Shown here: one piece after another, positions 27,260 to 36,113 of the stretch
Position numbering within the stretch: position 1 is the first letter of the stretch
How the letters are laid out: the number at the start of each line of letters is the position of its first letter
From: Gammaproteobacteria bacterium
GTDB taxonomy: Bacteria > Pseudomonadota > Gammaproteobacteria > Nevskiales > Nevskiaceae
Reading direction: 5' to 3'
NCBI GenBank assembly: GCA_022599775.1
Contig: JAHZLQ010000001.1
Span: forward strand, 1 to 41,212
Length of the DNA: 41,212 nucleotides
The notes under the pieces: model-generated
Database searches by the model: none
The model's input: only the letters and a program-made list of their open reading frames with translations
Told to the model about the DNA's origin: nothing
Program-made: the position numbers and the translations under genes

Positions 27260-27297
27260 TAAAATGCGCGACCCAAGTGCGCCGCCGCGCGGCGCAC
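27260..27297 (+). promoter_or_regulatory. valS leader: -10 element and GC hairpin
   Basis: TAAAAT (27260-27265) is a plausible -10, although no good -35 precedes it. Just downstream, GTGCGCCGC (27277-27285) and GCGGCGCAC (27289-27297) form a perfect 9-bp stem with a CGC loop. If the promoter is right, this very stable hairpin sits at the 5' end of a leader of about 100 nt. No T-run or leader peptide rich in Val is seen, so classic attenuation is not supported. Confidence 0.4.
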
Positions 27298-27369
27298 ACC
27301 CGATCTCAATACGATCCCGTTGTTCGGTCAGGCCGCTCCAGGCCGCCGATTCATTTGTGTAAAGCAGGC

Positions 27370-30177
27370 ATGGACAAGGCATTCGAACCGAAAACCGTGG
27401 AGGCGCGCTGGCGCCAGTCCTGGGAAGACAGCGGCGCCTTCGCGCCCAGCGGCAAGGGCGATCCGTACTCGATCGTGATTCCGCCGCCGAATGTCACCGG
27501 CACGCTGCACATGGGTCATGCCTTCCAGCACACGATCATGGACGCGCTGACGCGCTATCAGCGCATGGCCGGACGCGATGCGCTGTGGGTGCCCGGCACC
27601 GATCACGCCGGCATCGCCACGCAGATGGTGGTGGAACGCCAACTCGCCGCCAAGGGTGAATCGCGGCTGGACCTCGGTCGCGAAGCCTTCCTCGAACGCG
27701 TCTGGGCCTGGAAGGAGGAATCCGGCGGCACCATCACGCGCCAGATCCGCCGCATGGGCAATTCGGTGGACTGGTCGCGAGAGAACTTCACGATGAACCC
27801 GGCCTACTCGAAGGCCGTGACCGAACATTTCGTGCGCCTGTACGAGGACGGCCTGATCTATCGCGGCAAACGTCTGGTCAACTGGGACCCGGTGCTGCAG
27901 ACCGCGATCTCCGATCTGGAAGTCGAATCCAAGGATGTCGACGGCAAACTCTGGCATCTGCGCTATCCGCTGGCGGACGGCAGCGGCCATCTGGTGGTGG
28001 CAACCACGCGCCCGGAAACCCTGCTCGGCGACACCGCCGTGGCGGTGCATCCGGAAGACGAGCGCTATCAGTCCTTGGTCGGCAAGACCATTCGCCTGCC
28101 GCTGACAGACCGCGAAATCCCGATCATCGCCGACGACTACGTGGAAAAGGACTTCGGCACCGGCTGCGTCAAGATCACGCCGGCGCACGACTTCAACGAC
28201 TACGCCATGGGCCAGCGCCACGGCCTGCCGCTGATCAACATTCTGACGCCGACCGCGACGCTCAACGACAGCGTACCCGAAGCCTATCGCGGTCTGGACC
28301 GTTTCGAGGCACGACGTCGCATCGTCGCCGACCTTGAAGCCCTGGACCTGCTCGAGAAGGTCGAGAACCACAAGCAGACCGTGCCGCACGGCGACCGCAG
28401 CGGTTCGGTGGTGGAGCCCTATCTGACCGATCAGTGGTACGTGGACCTCACGCGCGAAACCCAGGACGACGGCCGCCCCGGCGGCATGGCGCGCATCACC
28501 CGCCCGGCGCTGGAGGCCTTCGGCGAGAACGGCACGATCCGCTTCGTGCCCGAGAACTGGATCAATACCTATAACCAGTGGCTCGGCAACATCCAGGACT
28601 GGTGCATCAGCCGCCAGCTGTGGTGGGGCCACCGCATCCCGGCCTGGTACGACGAAGCCGGAAATGTCTACGTCGGCCGCAGCGAGGACGAAGTCCGCGG
28701 GAAGTACGCCTCACGCCTCAGCCCTGACGCCTCACTGCGACAGGACGAGGACGTGTTCGACACCTGGTTCTCGTCCGACCTGTGGCCGCTGGCGACCCTG
28801 GGCTGGCCTGAAAATACCGAGGACCTAGCGCGCTACTACCCGACCAGCGTGCTCGTCACCGGCTTCGACATCATCTTCTTCTGGATCGCGCGAATGGTGA
28901 TGATGGGCCTGTACTTCACCGGCAAACCGCCGTTTCGCGAGGTCTACGTCACCGGTCTGATCCGCGATGCGGAAGGCCAGAAGATGAGCAAGTCCAAGGG
29001 CAATGTGCTGGACCCGCTGGATCTCGTCGACGGCATCAGCCTCGAAGACCTCGTTGCCAAGCGCACCAGCGGCATGATGCAGCCGCAGCTCGCCCAGAAG
29101 ATCGAAAAGACCACGCGCAAGCAGTTCCCGGACGGCATCCCGCCGCTGGGCGTGGATGCGCTGCGCTTCACCTTCGCCGCGCTCGCCAGCCCCGGCCGCG
29201 ACATCCGTTTCGACGCCAGCCGCGCCGACGGCTATCGCAACTTCTGCAACAAGATCTGGAACGCCGCGCGCTTCGTGCTGATGAATTGCGAGGATCAGGA
29301 TTGCGGGCAGGACGCGACGCTGGAGTTCGAACTGTCGGTCGCGGACCGCTGGATCGTGTCGCGCCTGCAGAAGCTCGAAACCGAAGTCACCGGGCACTTC
29401 GAAAGCTATCGCTTCGACCTGCTCGCCCAGGCGCTCTACCAGTTCGTCTGGAACGAGTACTGCGACTGGTATCTGGAACTGGCCAAACCGGCGCTGCAGT
29501 CCGGCAATGAAGCGCAGCAACGCGGCACCCGCCGCACCCTGGTGCGTGTGCTCGAAACGTCCTTGCGCCTGCTGCACCCGCTGATGCCGTTCATCACCGA
29601 GGAAGTGCGCGAACGCATCGCCCCGCTGGCGGCGGCCGCGGGCGACACGATCATGCACCAGCCCTATCCGCGCGCCGACGCCAGCCGCATCGACGAAACC
29701 GCCGAAGCCGATATCGAATGGATGAAGGCCTTCATCCTCGGCATCCGCCAGATTCGCGGCGAAATGGACATCGCGCCCGGCAAGCCGCTGCCGCTGCTGT
29801 TGCAGAACGCCACGGCCGCCGATGCCGACCGCACCCAGCGCATGCGCGTGGCGATCGAATTCCTGGCCCGGGTCGAGGACCCGATGTTCCTGGAATCCGA
29901 CGAAGTCGCGCCGGAATCGGCGGTGGCCCTGCTCGGCCAGATGAAGTTGCTGGTGCCGATCAAGGGCTTGATCGACAAGGATGCCGAGCTGGCGCGTCTG
30001 GGCCGGCAGATCGCGAAGGTCGAAGCCGACCTCGCCAAGGGCGAAGTGCAGATCTCCAATCCCAACTTTGGCAAGGCCCCGGAGCACGTCCAGGACGGCG
30101 CGCGGCAACGTGTCGCCAAGCAGCGCGCGGATCTTGAGGCACTGCGGGTTCAGGAAGACCGGATCAAGGCGCTGTAG
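27370..30177 (+). CDS. valS: Valyl-tRNA synthetase
   Basis: Class I aminoacyl-tRNA synthetase charging tRNA-Val. The ATG at 27370 ([15 protein letters not shown]) gives 935 residues. HMGH (47-50) in [13 protein letters not shown] and KMSKS (538-542) are the ATP-binding signatures. The editing domain lies between them, with [17 protein letters not shown]. The anticodon-binding domain and the C-terminal coiled-coil arm ([21 protein letters not shown] region) complete the protein. The gene usually follows pepA-holC; here an approximately 9-kb block intervenes. It converges on the amidase gene across 8 bp. Confidence 0.98.
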   Translation: MDKAFEPKTVEARWRQSWEDSGAFAPSGKGDPYSIVIPPPNVTGTLHMGHAFQHTIMDALTRYQRMAGRDALWVPGTDHAGIATQMVVERQLAAKGESRLDLGREAFLERVWAWKEESGGTITRQIRRMGNSVDWSRENFTMNPAYSKAVTEHFVRLYEDGLIYRGKRLVNWDPVLQTAISDLEVESKDVDGKLWHLRYPLADGSGHLVVATTRPETLLGDTAVAVHPEDERYQSLVGKTIRLPLTDREIPIIADDYVEKDFGTGCVKITPAHDFNDYAMGQRHGLPLINILTPTATLNDSVPEAYRGLDRFEARRRIVADLEALDLLEKVENHKQTVPHGDRSGSVVEPYLTDQWYVDLTRETQDDGRPGGMARITRPALEAFGENGTIRFVPENWINTYNQWLGNIQDWCISRQLWWGHRIPAWYDEAGNVYVGRSEDEVRGKYASRLSPDASLRQDEDVFDTWFSSDLWPLATLGWPENTEDLARYYPTSVLVTGFDIIFFWIARMVMMGLYFTGKPPFREVYVTGLIRDAEGQKMSKSKGNVLDPLDLVDGISLEDLVAKRTSGMMQPQLAQKIEKTTRKQFPDGIPPLGVDALRFTFAALASPGRDIRFDASRADGYRNFCNKIWNAARFVLMNCEDQDCGQDATLEFELSVADRWIVSRLQKLETEVTGHFESYRFDLLAQALYQFVWNEYCDWYLELAKPALQSGNEAQQRGTRRTLVRVLETSLRLLHPLMPFITEEVRERIAPLAAAAGDTIMHQPYPRADASRIDETAEADIEWMKAFILGIRQIRGEMDIAPGKPLPLLLQNATAADADRTQRMRVAIEFLARVEDPMFLESDEVAPESAVALLGQMKLLVPIKGLIDKDAELARLGRQIAKVEADLAKGEVQISNPNFGKAPEHVQDGARQRVAKQRADLEALRVQEDRIKAL

Positions 30178-30185
30178 CCCAGCGC

Positions 30186-31673
30186 TCAGGCGGTCTTGGA
30201 GTCGGTCGGCACGCGATCGAACCAGGGCTGCGCACGCTCCAGCTGCCCGGCCAGTTGCAGCAGCCGATCCTCGCCGCCGAAGGCGGCGACGAACTGCACG
30301 CCCACCGGCATGCCCTCGCCGTCCCAGTACAGCGGCACCGACATCGACGGCGTGCCGGTCAGGTTGGACAACTGTGTGAACGGTGTGCGTTGCAGGCTGT
30401 CCTGCGCAAGCTGCCGGACCATGCCGGACTTGAGCGCGAGGCGGCCGGCGCGCAAGCCCAGCATCAGCGAGATCATCAGCCGCTTGCCGGATGAGAGTTC
30501 GAGTTCGCCGATGCGCGCGGCAGGCATCGCCACGGTCGGCGTCATCAGCAGGTCGTAGCGCTGGTGGTAGTCACCAAGCGCCCGCGCGAAGACGTTCCAG
30601 CGGCGCCGCGAAGCGACGTATTCGCCCGCGTTCATCGATCGTCCCAGCGCCGCCAGCGCCCGCGTCTCCGCCTCGAAGTCATTGCGTCCGGTCAGCCTGC
30701 GCGCACGTTCGACATCGGCCGCCACCTGTCCGAAATACATGCGCAGATAACTGTCGGCGAGCGCGGCGCCATCGATGTCCGGTTCGGCAGGCTCGACACG
30801 GTGCCCCAGCGATTCGAGCAGCACTGCCGTGTGCTCCACGGCCCCGACGCAGGCGGCGTCCACCGGTGTGCCGATCGGCGAGCGTGTGAGGAAGCCGATG
30901 CGCAGCGGCGGCGGGTCGATCGTCAGTTCGTCGAGATACGGCCGCTGTGGCGGCGCGATCACGAACGGCGCCCCGCGATCGGCGCCTTGCGCCAGATCAA
31001 GCGCGAGTGCGCTGTCGCGCACCGAGCGCGACACCACCAGATCGCTGCTCGCGCCGTCCCAGAGTTCACCGTAGGTCGGCCCCATCGGCACGCGGCCACG
31101 CGAGGGACGCAGACCGAACAGGCCGCAGTACGCAGCCGGAATCCGGATCGAACCGCCACCATCGTTGGCACCGGCCATCGGCACGATGCCGGCGGCGACC
31201 GCGGCCGCCGCGCCGCCGCTGGAGCCGCCCGGCGTCCGCGCCAGGTTCCAGGGGTTGCGCGTGGCGCCATAGGCGCGGGCTTCAGTGATGCCCTTGAGGG
31301 CGAATTCCGGTGTCGCGGTCTTTCCGAAGACAATGAGACCGGCCTCCATCCAGCGCCGCACGGCCGTCACCGTCGCCGGCGCCACGGCGCCCGTCAGCGC
31401 ACGGCTGCCGGCCATTGTCGGCACACCCTCGATGTCCTGCGTCACGTCCTTGACCAGAAAGGGCACGCCTGCCAATGCACCGGCAGACGCGCGCCGAGCC
31501 AACTGCGAGCGTGCCGCATCGCCAAGGTCGTGCACGATCGCATTGATCCTGGGGCCGACTTCGCGGCTGCGCGCCAGGGCCAGTTCGAGCAGGGCCTCGG
31601 CCGACACTTCTCCGCGAGCGACCAGCGCCGCAAGGCCTACGGCGTCATGTCGCCGGTATTCCTCGAAGTCCAC
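30186..31673 (-). CDS. Amidase (amidase signature family)
   Basis: 495-residue amidase signature enzyme that hydrolyses an amide bond; no specific substrate is evident. The Ser-cisSer-Lys triad is readable: K75 in VPFLVKD, S151 in TPGGSSGG and nucleophile S175 in [10 protein letters not shown], spaced as in the family. It is not GatA by context (no gatB or gatC) and looks more like 6-aminohexanoate-cyclic-dimer hydrolase-type or general catabolic amidases. No signal peptide. Its start lies 34 bp from the stop of the SH3-domain gene, which is transcribed first. Confidence 0.9.
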   Translation of the reverse strand: MDFEEYRRHDAVGLAALVARGEVSAEALLELALARSREVGPRINAIVHDLGDAARSQLARRASAGALAGVPFLVKDVTQDIEGVPTMAGSRALTGAVAPATVTAVRRWMEAGLIVFGKTATPEFALKGITEARAYGATRNPWNLARTPGGSSGGAAAAVAAGIVPMAGANDGGGSIRIPAAYCGLFGLRPSRGRVPMGPTYGELWDGASSDLVVSRSVRDSALALDLAQGADRGAPFVIAPPQRPYLDELTIDPPPLRIGFLTRSPIGTPVDAACVGAVEHTAVLLESLGHRVEPAEPDIDGAALADSYLRMYFGQVAADVERARRLTGRNDFEAETRALAALGRSMNAGEYVASRRRWNVFARALGDYHQRYDLLMTPTVAMPAARIGELELSSGKRLMISLMLGLRAGRLALKSGMVRQLAQDSLQRTPFTQLSNLTGTPSMSVPLYWDGEGMPVGVQFVAAFGGEDRLLQLAGQLERAQPWFDRVPTDSKTA

Positions 31674-31707
31674 AGTAATGTGTCTGTTGTCAAAAAGGGG
31701 CGCGATC

Positions 31708-32343
31708 TCAGCCTGAACTGAGCCGCTCGACCACGGCGCGGTGAACGTAGCCGATCACGCGTCCGTGTTCCAGCACCGGATGCCAGTCACCGGCCGTCAA
31801 CGGACCCACCTCGGCTTCACTGCGAGTGGGCCTGACCTTGAGTATGCGCGACTGCAACGACGGCTCGCTGCGAATTCGTGCACCGGCGGTCAATGCGACA
31901 TGTGCCGACCCAGCCTGTCCGTCGGCCGAAACCGGCGAGATCGCGGTTCTGACGAGGCCCGAAGGTTCGATGTCGAAGGTCGTCAGATTGGCCCGCAGAT
32001 CATCGGCCAGTCGTGCGCACGGCAACGCATGGGCGGACCGCCAGATGCGCAGCGTCGCCGGCTGGCGGCCGCTGCGCTTGCGCAGGGTTTCGTAGTAGTG
32101 GCAGTCCTGATCGGAAACCTTGCCGGCACGCACGGTGACTTCCAGATTGCCACCGGCAACCGGCAGCTCGATCTCGTGCGCATCCCGCAGTTTGGCCACT
32201 TCCAGAAGATCCTGGAACCGGGCCAGGTCGGTCGCGGCCTGCCCTTCGAAATCCAGGGCCCACGCCGGCCCGATTTGTAGGCACGACCATGCGCAAAGCA
32301 TCGAAAACGCTGCGCGCCACCGACTGATGGATCGATTCAACAT
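31708..32343 (-). CDS. Exported protein with SH3-like domain
   Basis: 211 residues from ATG 32343, which has AGGGGA about 6 nt upstream. A signal peptide ends at AWA (residue 29). The mature protein has an uncharacterised region with two Cys (81 and 109) that could pair, then an SH3b-like segment (about 150-208: ALTAGARIRSEPSLQSRILKV ... GRVIGYVHRAVVERL). Bacterial SH3 domains often bind peptidoglycan or tether periplasmic proteins. I do not recognise the N-terminal half. Longer in-frame starts would bury the signal. Confidence 0.75.
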   Translation of the reverse strand: MLNRSISRWRAAFSMLCAWSCLQIGPAWALDFEGQAATDLARFQDLLEVAKLRDAHEIELPVAGGNLEVTVRAGKVSDQDCHYYETLRKRSGRQPATLRIWRSAHALPCARLADDLRANLTTFDIEPSGLVRTAISPVSADGQAGSAHVALTAGARIRSEPSLQSRILKVRPTRSEAEVGPLTAGDWHPVLEHGRVIGYVHRAVVERLSSG

Positions 32344-32701
32344 CCCTGTTCCCCTGACGACAAGCATTCCTTTGCCGCCCCCGACGACCCGTTTGCTTCC
32401 CGCACGGGTTCCGACGCTCACCCTAGTCCGGACCTATCCAAAAGTCACGTACCCAAGGCGCCAGCATGACTAGAGTCCGGAGCGAACACCCCATACGGGG
32501 GCTAGTGCAGAAGCGGTCAAGCGATTATCTAAGCAGGACATCGGGAAATGCCTGGAATGCTTGCCATGACAGCAATCTTCGGCCGCCCGGTATCCCCTAG
32601 ACAGGTTAGGCAAAACTACCCCAAAAACGTTTAGGGAACTTCGGACGCGTTAGAATGGCGGCAATTCATCAACCGCTTTGCAGCTCGGGGGGCTAAGAAA
32701 T
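32344..32701. promoter_or_regulatory. 358-bp divergent regulatory region with clustered CTAG sites
   Basis: No gene is seen here. Four CTAG tetranucleotides fall within 178 bp (32423, 32470, 32502, 32597), in contexts such as CCCTAG and GGGGCTAG. CCTA-N7-TAGG (32596-32610) and the following CTACCCC ... TTTAGGG (32616-32636) make further dyads. The luxR -10 is TAGAAT (32651-32656); instead of a -35, the TTTAGGG arm sits at the right place, as at an activator-dependent promoter. The LuxR-type protein is the obvious candidate to bind. The palindrome GTCCGGAC lies at 32427-32434. Confidence 0.45.
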
Positions 32702-33652
32702 ATGGACACCACCAGTCTGGCGCGGCTCTTCTTCGAAGGAGCTATTTGCGTCGATGGACGTACTTTTCGCGAATGGTTGCTCAAGGAGCTCTTGCAGATG
32801 ATCCCGGCAACGGGGGCGATGTGGCGTCGCGGTCACATCGTGTCAGAAATCACGCACAGCCAGACGCTGGTCAATCTGCCGCCGACCACGGCGGCGGTGC
32901 TGTCGCGCAATCGCGCCAACATCGCCGTGTACGCGGCGATCGGCGCCGAGCCCGGTGTTGCAGTGGCGCTCGAAGACCTGATCAGCGACGAACAACTGCG
33001 TGTTGAGTCCTTCAACCGAAGAGTGCTGGAGCCACTCGGTCTGGGCCGTATCCTCGCCATTCGCGTGGAAGACAAACTCACCGGGCTGTGTACCGAGATC
33101 GCGCTGTTCCGCAGCCTTGATGATCCACCATTCGGCAGTGAGGCGAAGTACCTGCTGGCGCGCGCCGCGCCGCTGATGATCGCCGCCGCGACGCAGTCCT
33201 ACTTCCTCAATGCCGCGCGCCCCACGGCCAGGCACTGGAGCCGGCCGACCGCGCTGGTGGACAGCGAGGGTCGCGTTTACCACGCGCAGGATTCGTTCCT
33301 GTCGATGATCCAGAAACATTTCCCAAGCTGGCGCGGCGGCCCCCTGCCGTTCGACATTCCGGACGACACCATGCGCAGCGAGATCACGGTGGGTCGCCTC
33401 ACCGTGTTCGTGGAGGTCGACAAGGATCTGGCCTATGTCCGCATCTGGGAGCGTGGCGCACTTGAAGGCCTGACGGATCGGGAACGTGAGATCGCGGATG
33501 CGATCGCCTCGGGGCGCAGCTACAAGTCCGTGGCACGCGATCTCGACATCTCTCCGTCCACGGTCTCCAACCACCTGCAGCGCATCTACACCAAGCTGGC
33601 CGTGTCCAGTCGCGACGAACTGGCGTCTTTGGTCAACACCGGCGCCGACTGA
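32702..33652 (+). CDS. Orphan LuxR-type transcriptional regulator
   Basis: 316 residues. The C-terminal LuxR HTH (about 255-312) is clear: LTDREREIADAIASGRSYKSVARDL then ISPSTVSNHLQRIYTKLAVSSR. The N-terminal 240 residues are GAF/PAS-like in pattern but carry no receiver Asp, so it is not a response regulator, and I do not see the acyl-homoserine-lactone pocket residues of quorum-sensing LuxR proteins. Such architectures occur in regulators of catabolic or stress genes. The signal is unknown. It converges on the diguanylate cyclase gene across 11 bp and is divergent from the SH3-domain gene. Confidence 0.85.
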   Translation: MDTTSLARLFFEGAICVDGRTFREWLLKELLQMIPATGAMWRRGHIVSEITHSQTLVNLPPTTAAVLSRNRANIAVYAAIGAEPGVAVALEDLISDEQLRVESFNRRVLEPLGLGRILAIRVEDKLTGLCTEIALFRSLDDPPFGSEAKYLLARAAPLMIAAATQSYFLNAARPTARHWSRPTALVDSEGRVYHAQDSFLSMIQKHFPSWRGGPLPFDIPDDTMRSEITVGRLTVFVEVDKDLAYVRIWERGALEGLTDREREIADAIASGRSYKSVARDLDISPSTVSNHLQRIYTKLAVSSRDELASLVNTGAD

Positions 33653-33663
33653 GTCCGAAGAAC

Positions 33664-34680
33664 TCAGTCGGCGACGACGCAGCGGTTCTTGCCGCCGCGC
33701 TTGGCGGCGTACATCGCCCGATCGGCCGCCCGTACCAAGCCGTCGGCATCCACGGCGTTGGTCGGGAACAGCGCAAGCCCGAGACTTGCACCGACCTCGA
33801 CTTCGACCGAGGTCGCCGGTTCACCAGCGCTCAGCTGATACGGCTCGCGCAAAGACACGCAGATGTCCTCGGCCAGACGCAAGGCCGCCGTCGTCTGGTC
33901 GACAAAGCCCTCCATGATCACCGCGAACTCGTCTCCGCCCAGACGAGCGACCGTGTCTTCGGTACGCGTCATCGTTCGCATCCTCTGCGCGATGCTCTTG
34001 AGCAATTCGTCGCCCGCATCGTGCCCGTGCTGATCATTGACCGGTTTGAACCCGTCGATGTCGATGTAGGCCAGTGCGAACACGTGTCCACTGCGGTGGC
34101 TACGCTCGATCGCCGTCGCCAGCCGGTCATGAAACAACATGCGGTTGGGTAGCCCGGTCAGTGGATCATGGCCGGCCTGATGGCGCGCCAGCGCCTCCAG
34201 CCGCCGACGTTCGGTGACCTCGATCTCCAACTGCTTGTTCTGTTCGGCGAGCCTCGCCAGCAGCACCTCCAGTTCGCGGCGACCACGAAACAGGTCGAGG
34301 AAAATATTGACCTTCGACAGCAGCACCATGTCGTTGATCGGCTTGGTGATGTAGTCGACAGCGCCGGACCGGTAGCCGCGCAGCCGGTTGAGTTCGTCGC
34401 TGCTGGCGGCGGTGACGAAGATCAACGGCGTGTCGCGCGTGCTTTCCTCCTCGGATAGCAGGCTGGCTACTTCGAAACCGTCGATATCAGGCATCTGTAC
34501 GTCGAGCAGAATCAGTGCGAACTCGTGCTCCAGCGTGGCCGCCAGTGCCTCGTTGCCTCCATTCGCCTCCACCAGTTCGGCATCGACCTTGGACAGCAGC
34601 CGACGCATTGCGACCAGATTGGCCGGTGTGTCGTCGACGACCAGTATTTTCGGCTTGGTCCCTTCCATGTGCTGATTCAT
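33664..34680 (-). CDS. Response regulator diguanylate cyclase (REC-GGDEF)
   Basis: 338 residues: a receiver domain with phosphoacceptor D60 (ILLDVQMPD) and Lys in TKP, a coiled-coil linker (about 133-165) and a GGDEF domain. The active site GGDEF (248-252) is intact, with an inhibitory RxxD site (R239-D242) five residues before it. Phosphorylation should dimerise it and turn on c-di-GMP synthesis. The WspR and PleD families are analogues. It is the last gene of the minus-strand signalling run; its ATG overlaps the cheB stop as ATGA. The hybrid kinase at 36114-39755 is the likely phosphodonor. Confidence 0.95.
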   Translation of the reverse strand: MNQHMEGTKPKILVVDDTPANLVAMRRLLSKVDAELVEANGGNEALAATLEHEFALILLDVQMPDIDGFEVASLLSEEESTRDTPLIFVTAASSDELNRLRGYRSGAVDYITKPINDMVLLSKVNIFLDLFRGRRELEVLLARLAEQNKQLEIEVTERRRLEALARHQAGHDPLTGLPNRMLFHDRLATAIERSHRSGHVFALAYIDIDGFKPVNDQHGHDAGDELLKSIAQRMRTMTRTEDTVARLGGDEFAVIMEGFVDQTTAALRLAEDICVSLREPYQLSAGEPATSVEVEVGASLGLALFPTNAVDADGLVRAADRAMYAAKRGGKNRCVVAD

Positions 34681-35258
34681 GCGTCCAGTCCTGCAAGTCG
34701 ATTGAGCAGCGGCCCGACCTTCTCAAGGTCGAGCACATAGTCCGCGCCGGCGATATCCAGCGCGGCAGCCGGCATGCTGGGCGCTTCCGCGGTCGCGGGG
34801 TTCTGGACGATGGCCAGCCCGCCGCGTGAGCGGATCGCGGACAGCCCGCGGGCCCCGTCATCGTTGGCGCCTGTCAGCACGACTCCGATCAGCCCGGAAC
34901 GATAGACGTCTGCGGCACTGTCGAACAGCACGTCTATCGACGGTCTCGAAAAGTTCACGCGCGCCTCGGTGGAGAATGCGAACCGTCCGTCGGTTTCGAT
35001 CAGCAAGTGCATGCCGCCCGGCGCGAGATAGACATTGCCGGCCTGCGGCGCGACCCGCTCCGGCGCCTCGGATACGTTCAGCGGCGTCCGTGCGGCGTAC
35101 AGCTGGGCCATGTCGGACACGTCTTCGGTTGCGGTGTGCAGGACCGCGATCACCGGCCAGGGAAAGCGGCCGTGCAGGACCGCGAACAACGTTCGCAGGG
35201 CGTGAAAGCCGCCCAGCGAAGCGCCAATGACCACTGCCCGATACCGTCTAGACGGCAT
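34677..35258 (-). CDS. cheB: Stand-alone CheB methylesterase domain
   Basis: 193 residues containing only the esterase domain. The triad is S14 in IGASLGG, H41 in VLHTATED and D134 in LTGANDDGA. Normal chemotaxis CheB has an N-terminal receiver that inhibits and then activates the esterase; here none exists, so activity would not be controlled by phosphorylation in cis. It removes methyl groups (or deamidates Gln) on receptor glutamates in known systems. No receptor gene is nearby. The start overlaps the cheR stop by 11 nt and its own stop overlaps the next start by 4 nt. Confidence 0.92.
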   Translation of the reverse strand: MPSRRYRAVVIGASLGGFHALRTLFAVLHGRFPWPVIAVLHTATEDVSDMAQLYAARTPLNVSEAPERVAPQAGNVYLAPGGMHLLIETDGRFAFSTEARVNFSRPSIDVLFDSAADVYRSGLIGVVLTGANDDGARGLSAIRSRGGLAIVQNPATAEAPSMPAAALDIAGADYVLDLEKVGPLLNRLAGLDA

Positions 35259-36093
35259 TCGTGCTGCGTAGCCTGTAGAAGGCGTGACCGCTGCTCACCG
35301 GCTTGAACTCGTCCGCCAGCGTGGAAAATATCAGCGATTCCTTGTTGCCGAGACACAGATAGCCCCCCCGCGCCAGGCTGTCGCGAAACAGCGTCAGCAC
35401 GCGATCCTTGAGGTTGTCGGAAAAGTAGATCAGCACGTTACGGCACAGAATCAGATGCGCCTCGCAGAACACGCCGTCCGCCGTGAGATTGTGGTTGGCG
35501 AAGGTGATGTTGCGCTTCAGACGTGCGTCGAGCTTGATATGGTCATAGCCGGCCACGTAGTAGTCGGACAGCGAGCCACTGCCGCCGGCGCGCTGGTAGT
35601 TCTCCGAGAACAGTCGCGCGTCGCGTGCCGCGTAGATACCCTCACGGGCGCGGTCCAGCGCGTGCTCGTTGAAGTCGGTGGCGTAGATCAGGGCCCGGTC
35701 GTAGAGGCCGGCTTCCTCCAGCAGGATCGCCAGCGAATACACTTCCTCGCCGCTGGCGCAGCCGGCCTGCCAGATGTTGAACTGAGGAAAGCTCGACAAC
35801 CACGGCAGCACGTCCTCGCGCAGCTGCTGGAACACCTCCGGGTTGCGGAACATCTCCGTCACCGGCACCGACAGACGCGCGATCAGTTGTGTCAACACGG
35901 TCTCGTCATGCAACGCGCGTTCCGTGAGTTGCGAGATCGTGGCCAGGCCGAAGTGTTCGGTGGCACCGCGCACGCGGCGCTTGAACGAGGCTGGCGAGTA
36001 ACCGCTGAAATCGTAGCCGTAGCGCAGCTGCATGGCCTGCACGAACAGGCGGACTTCGATGTCCTGCAGGTCCGAGGGATGGAGGCTACTCAT
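35248..36093 (-). CDS. cheR: CheR-type protein-glutamate O-methyltransferase
   Basis: 281 residues from ATG 36093 (MSSLHPSDLQDIEVRLF). The N-terminal alpha domain and SAM-dependent domain are present: VTEMFRNPEVF, the SAM loop WQAGCASGEEVYSLAI, YATDFNEHALDRAREGIY and LCRNVLIYFS. It would methylate acidic residues of a sensor. With no methyl-accepting chemoreceptor in the run, the target may be the helical coiled-coil part of the hybrid kinase or a distant receptor. It lies 20 bp after the kinase gene. The longer open frame upstream runs into the kinase gene and is not used. Confidence 0.95.
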   Translation of the reverse strand: MSSLHPSDLQDIEVRLFVQAMQLRYGYDFSGYSPASFKRRVRGATEHFGLATISQLTERALHDETVLTQLIARLSVPVTEMFRNPEVFQQLREDVLPWLSSFPQFNIWQAGCASGEEVYSLAILLEEAGLYDRALIYATDFNEHALDRAREGIYAARDARLFSENYQRAGGSGSLSDYYVAGYDHIKLDARLKRNITFANHNLTADGVFCEAHLILCRNVLIYFSDNLKDRVLTLFRDSLARGGYLCLGNKESLIFSTLADEFKPVSSGHAFYRLRSTNAV

Positions 36094-36113
36094 GCGGGCG
36101 CCCGGCGGTTCCG

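Noticed and set aside
27328-30108. Two long minus-strand open frames (434 and 427 codons) opposite valS
   Set aside because: Compositional shadows of valS; no start signals or family features.
32702-33652. Quorum-sensing LuxR homologue
   Set aside because: Only the HTH matches; the acyl-homoserine-lactone pocket residues are not seen and no luxI-type gene is present.
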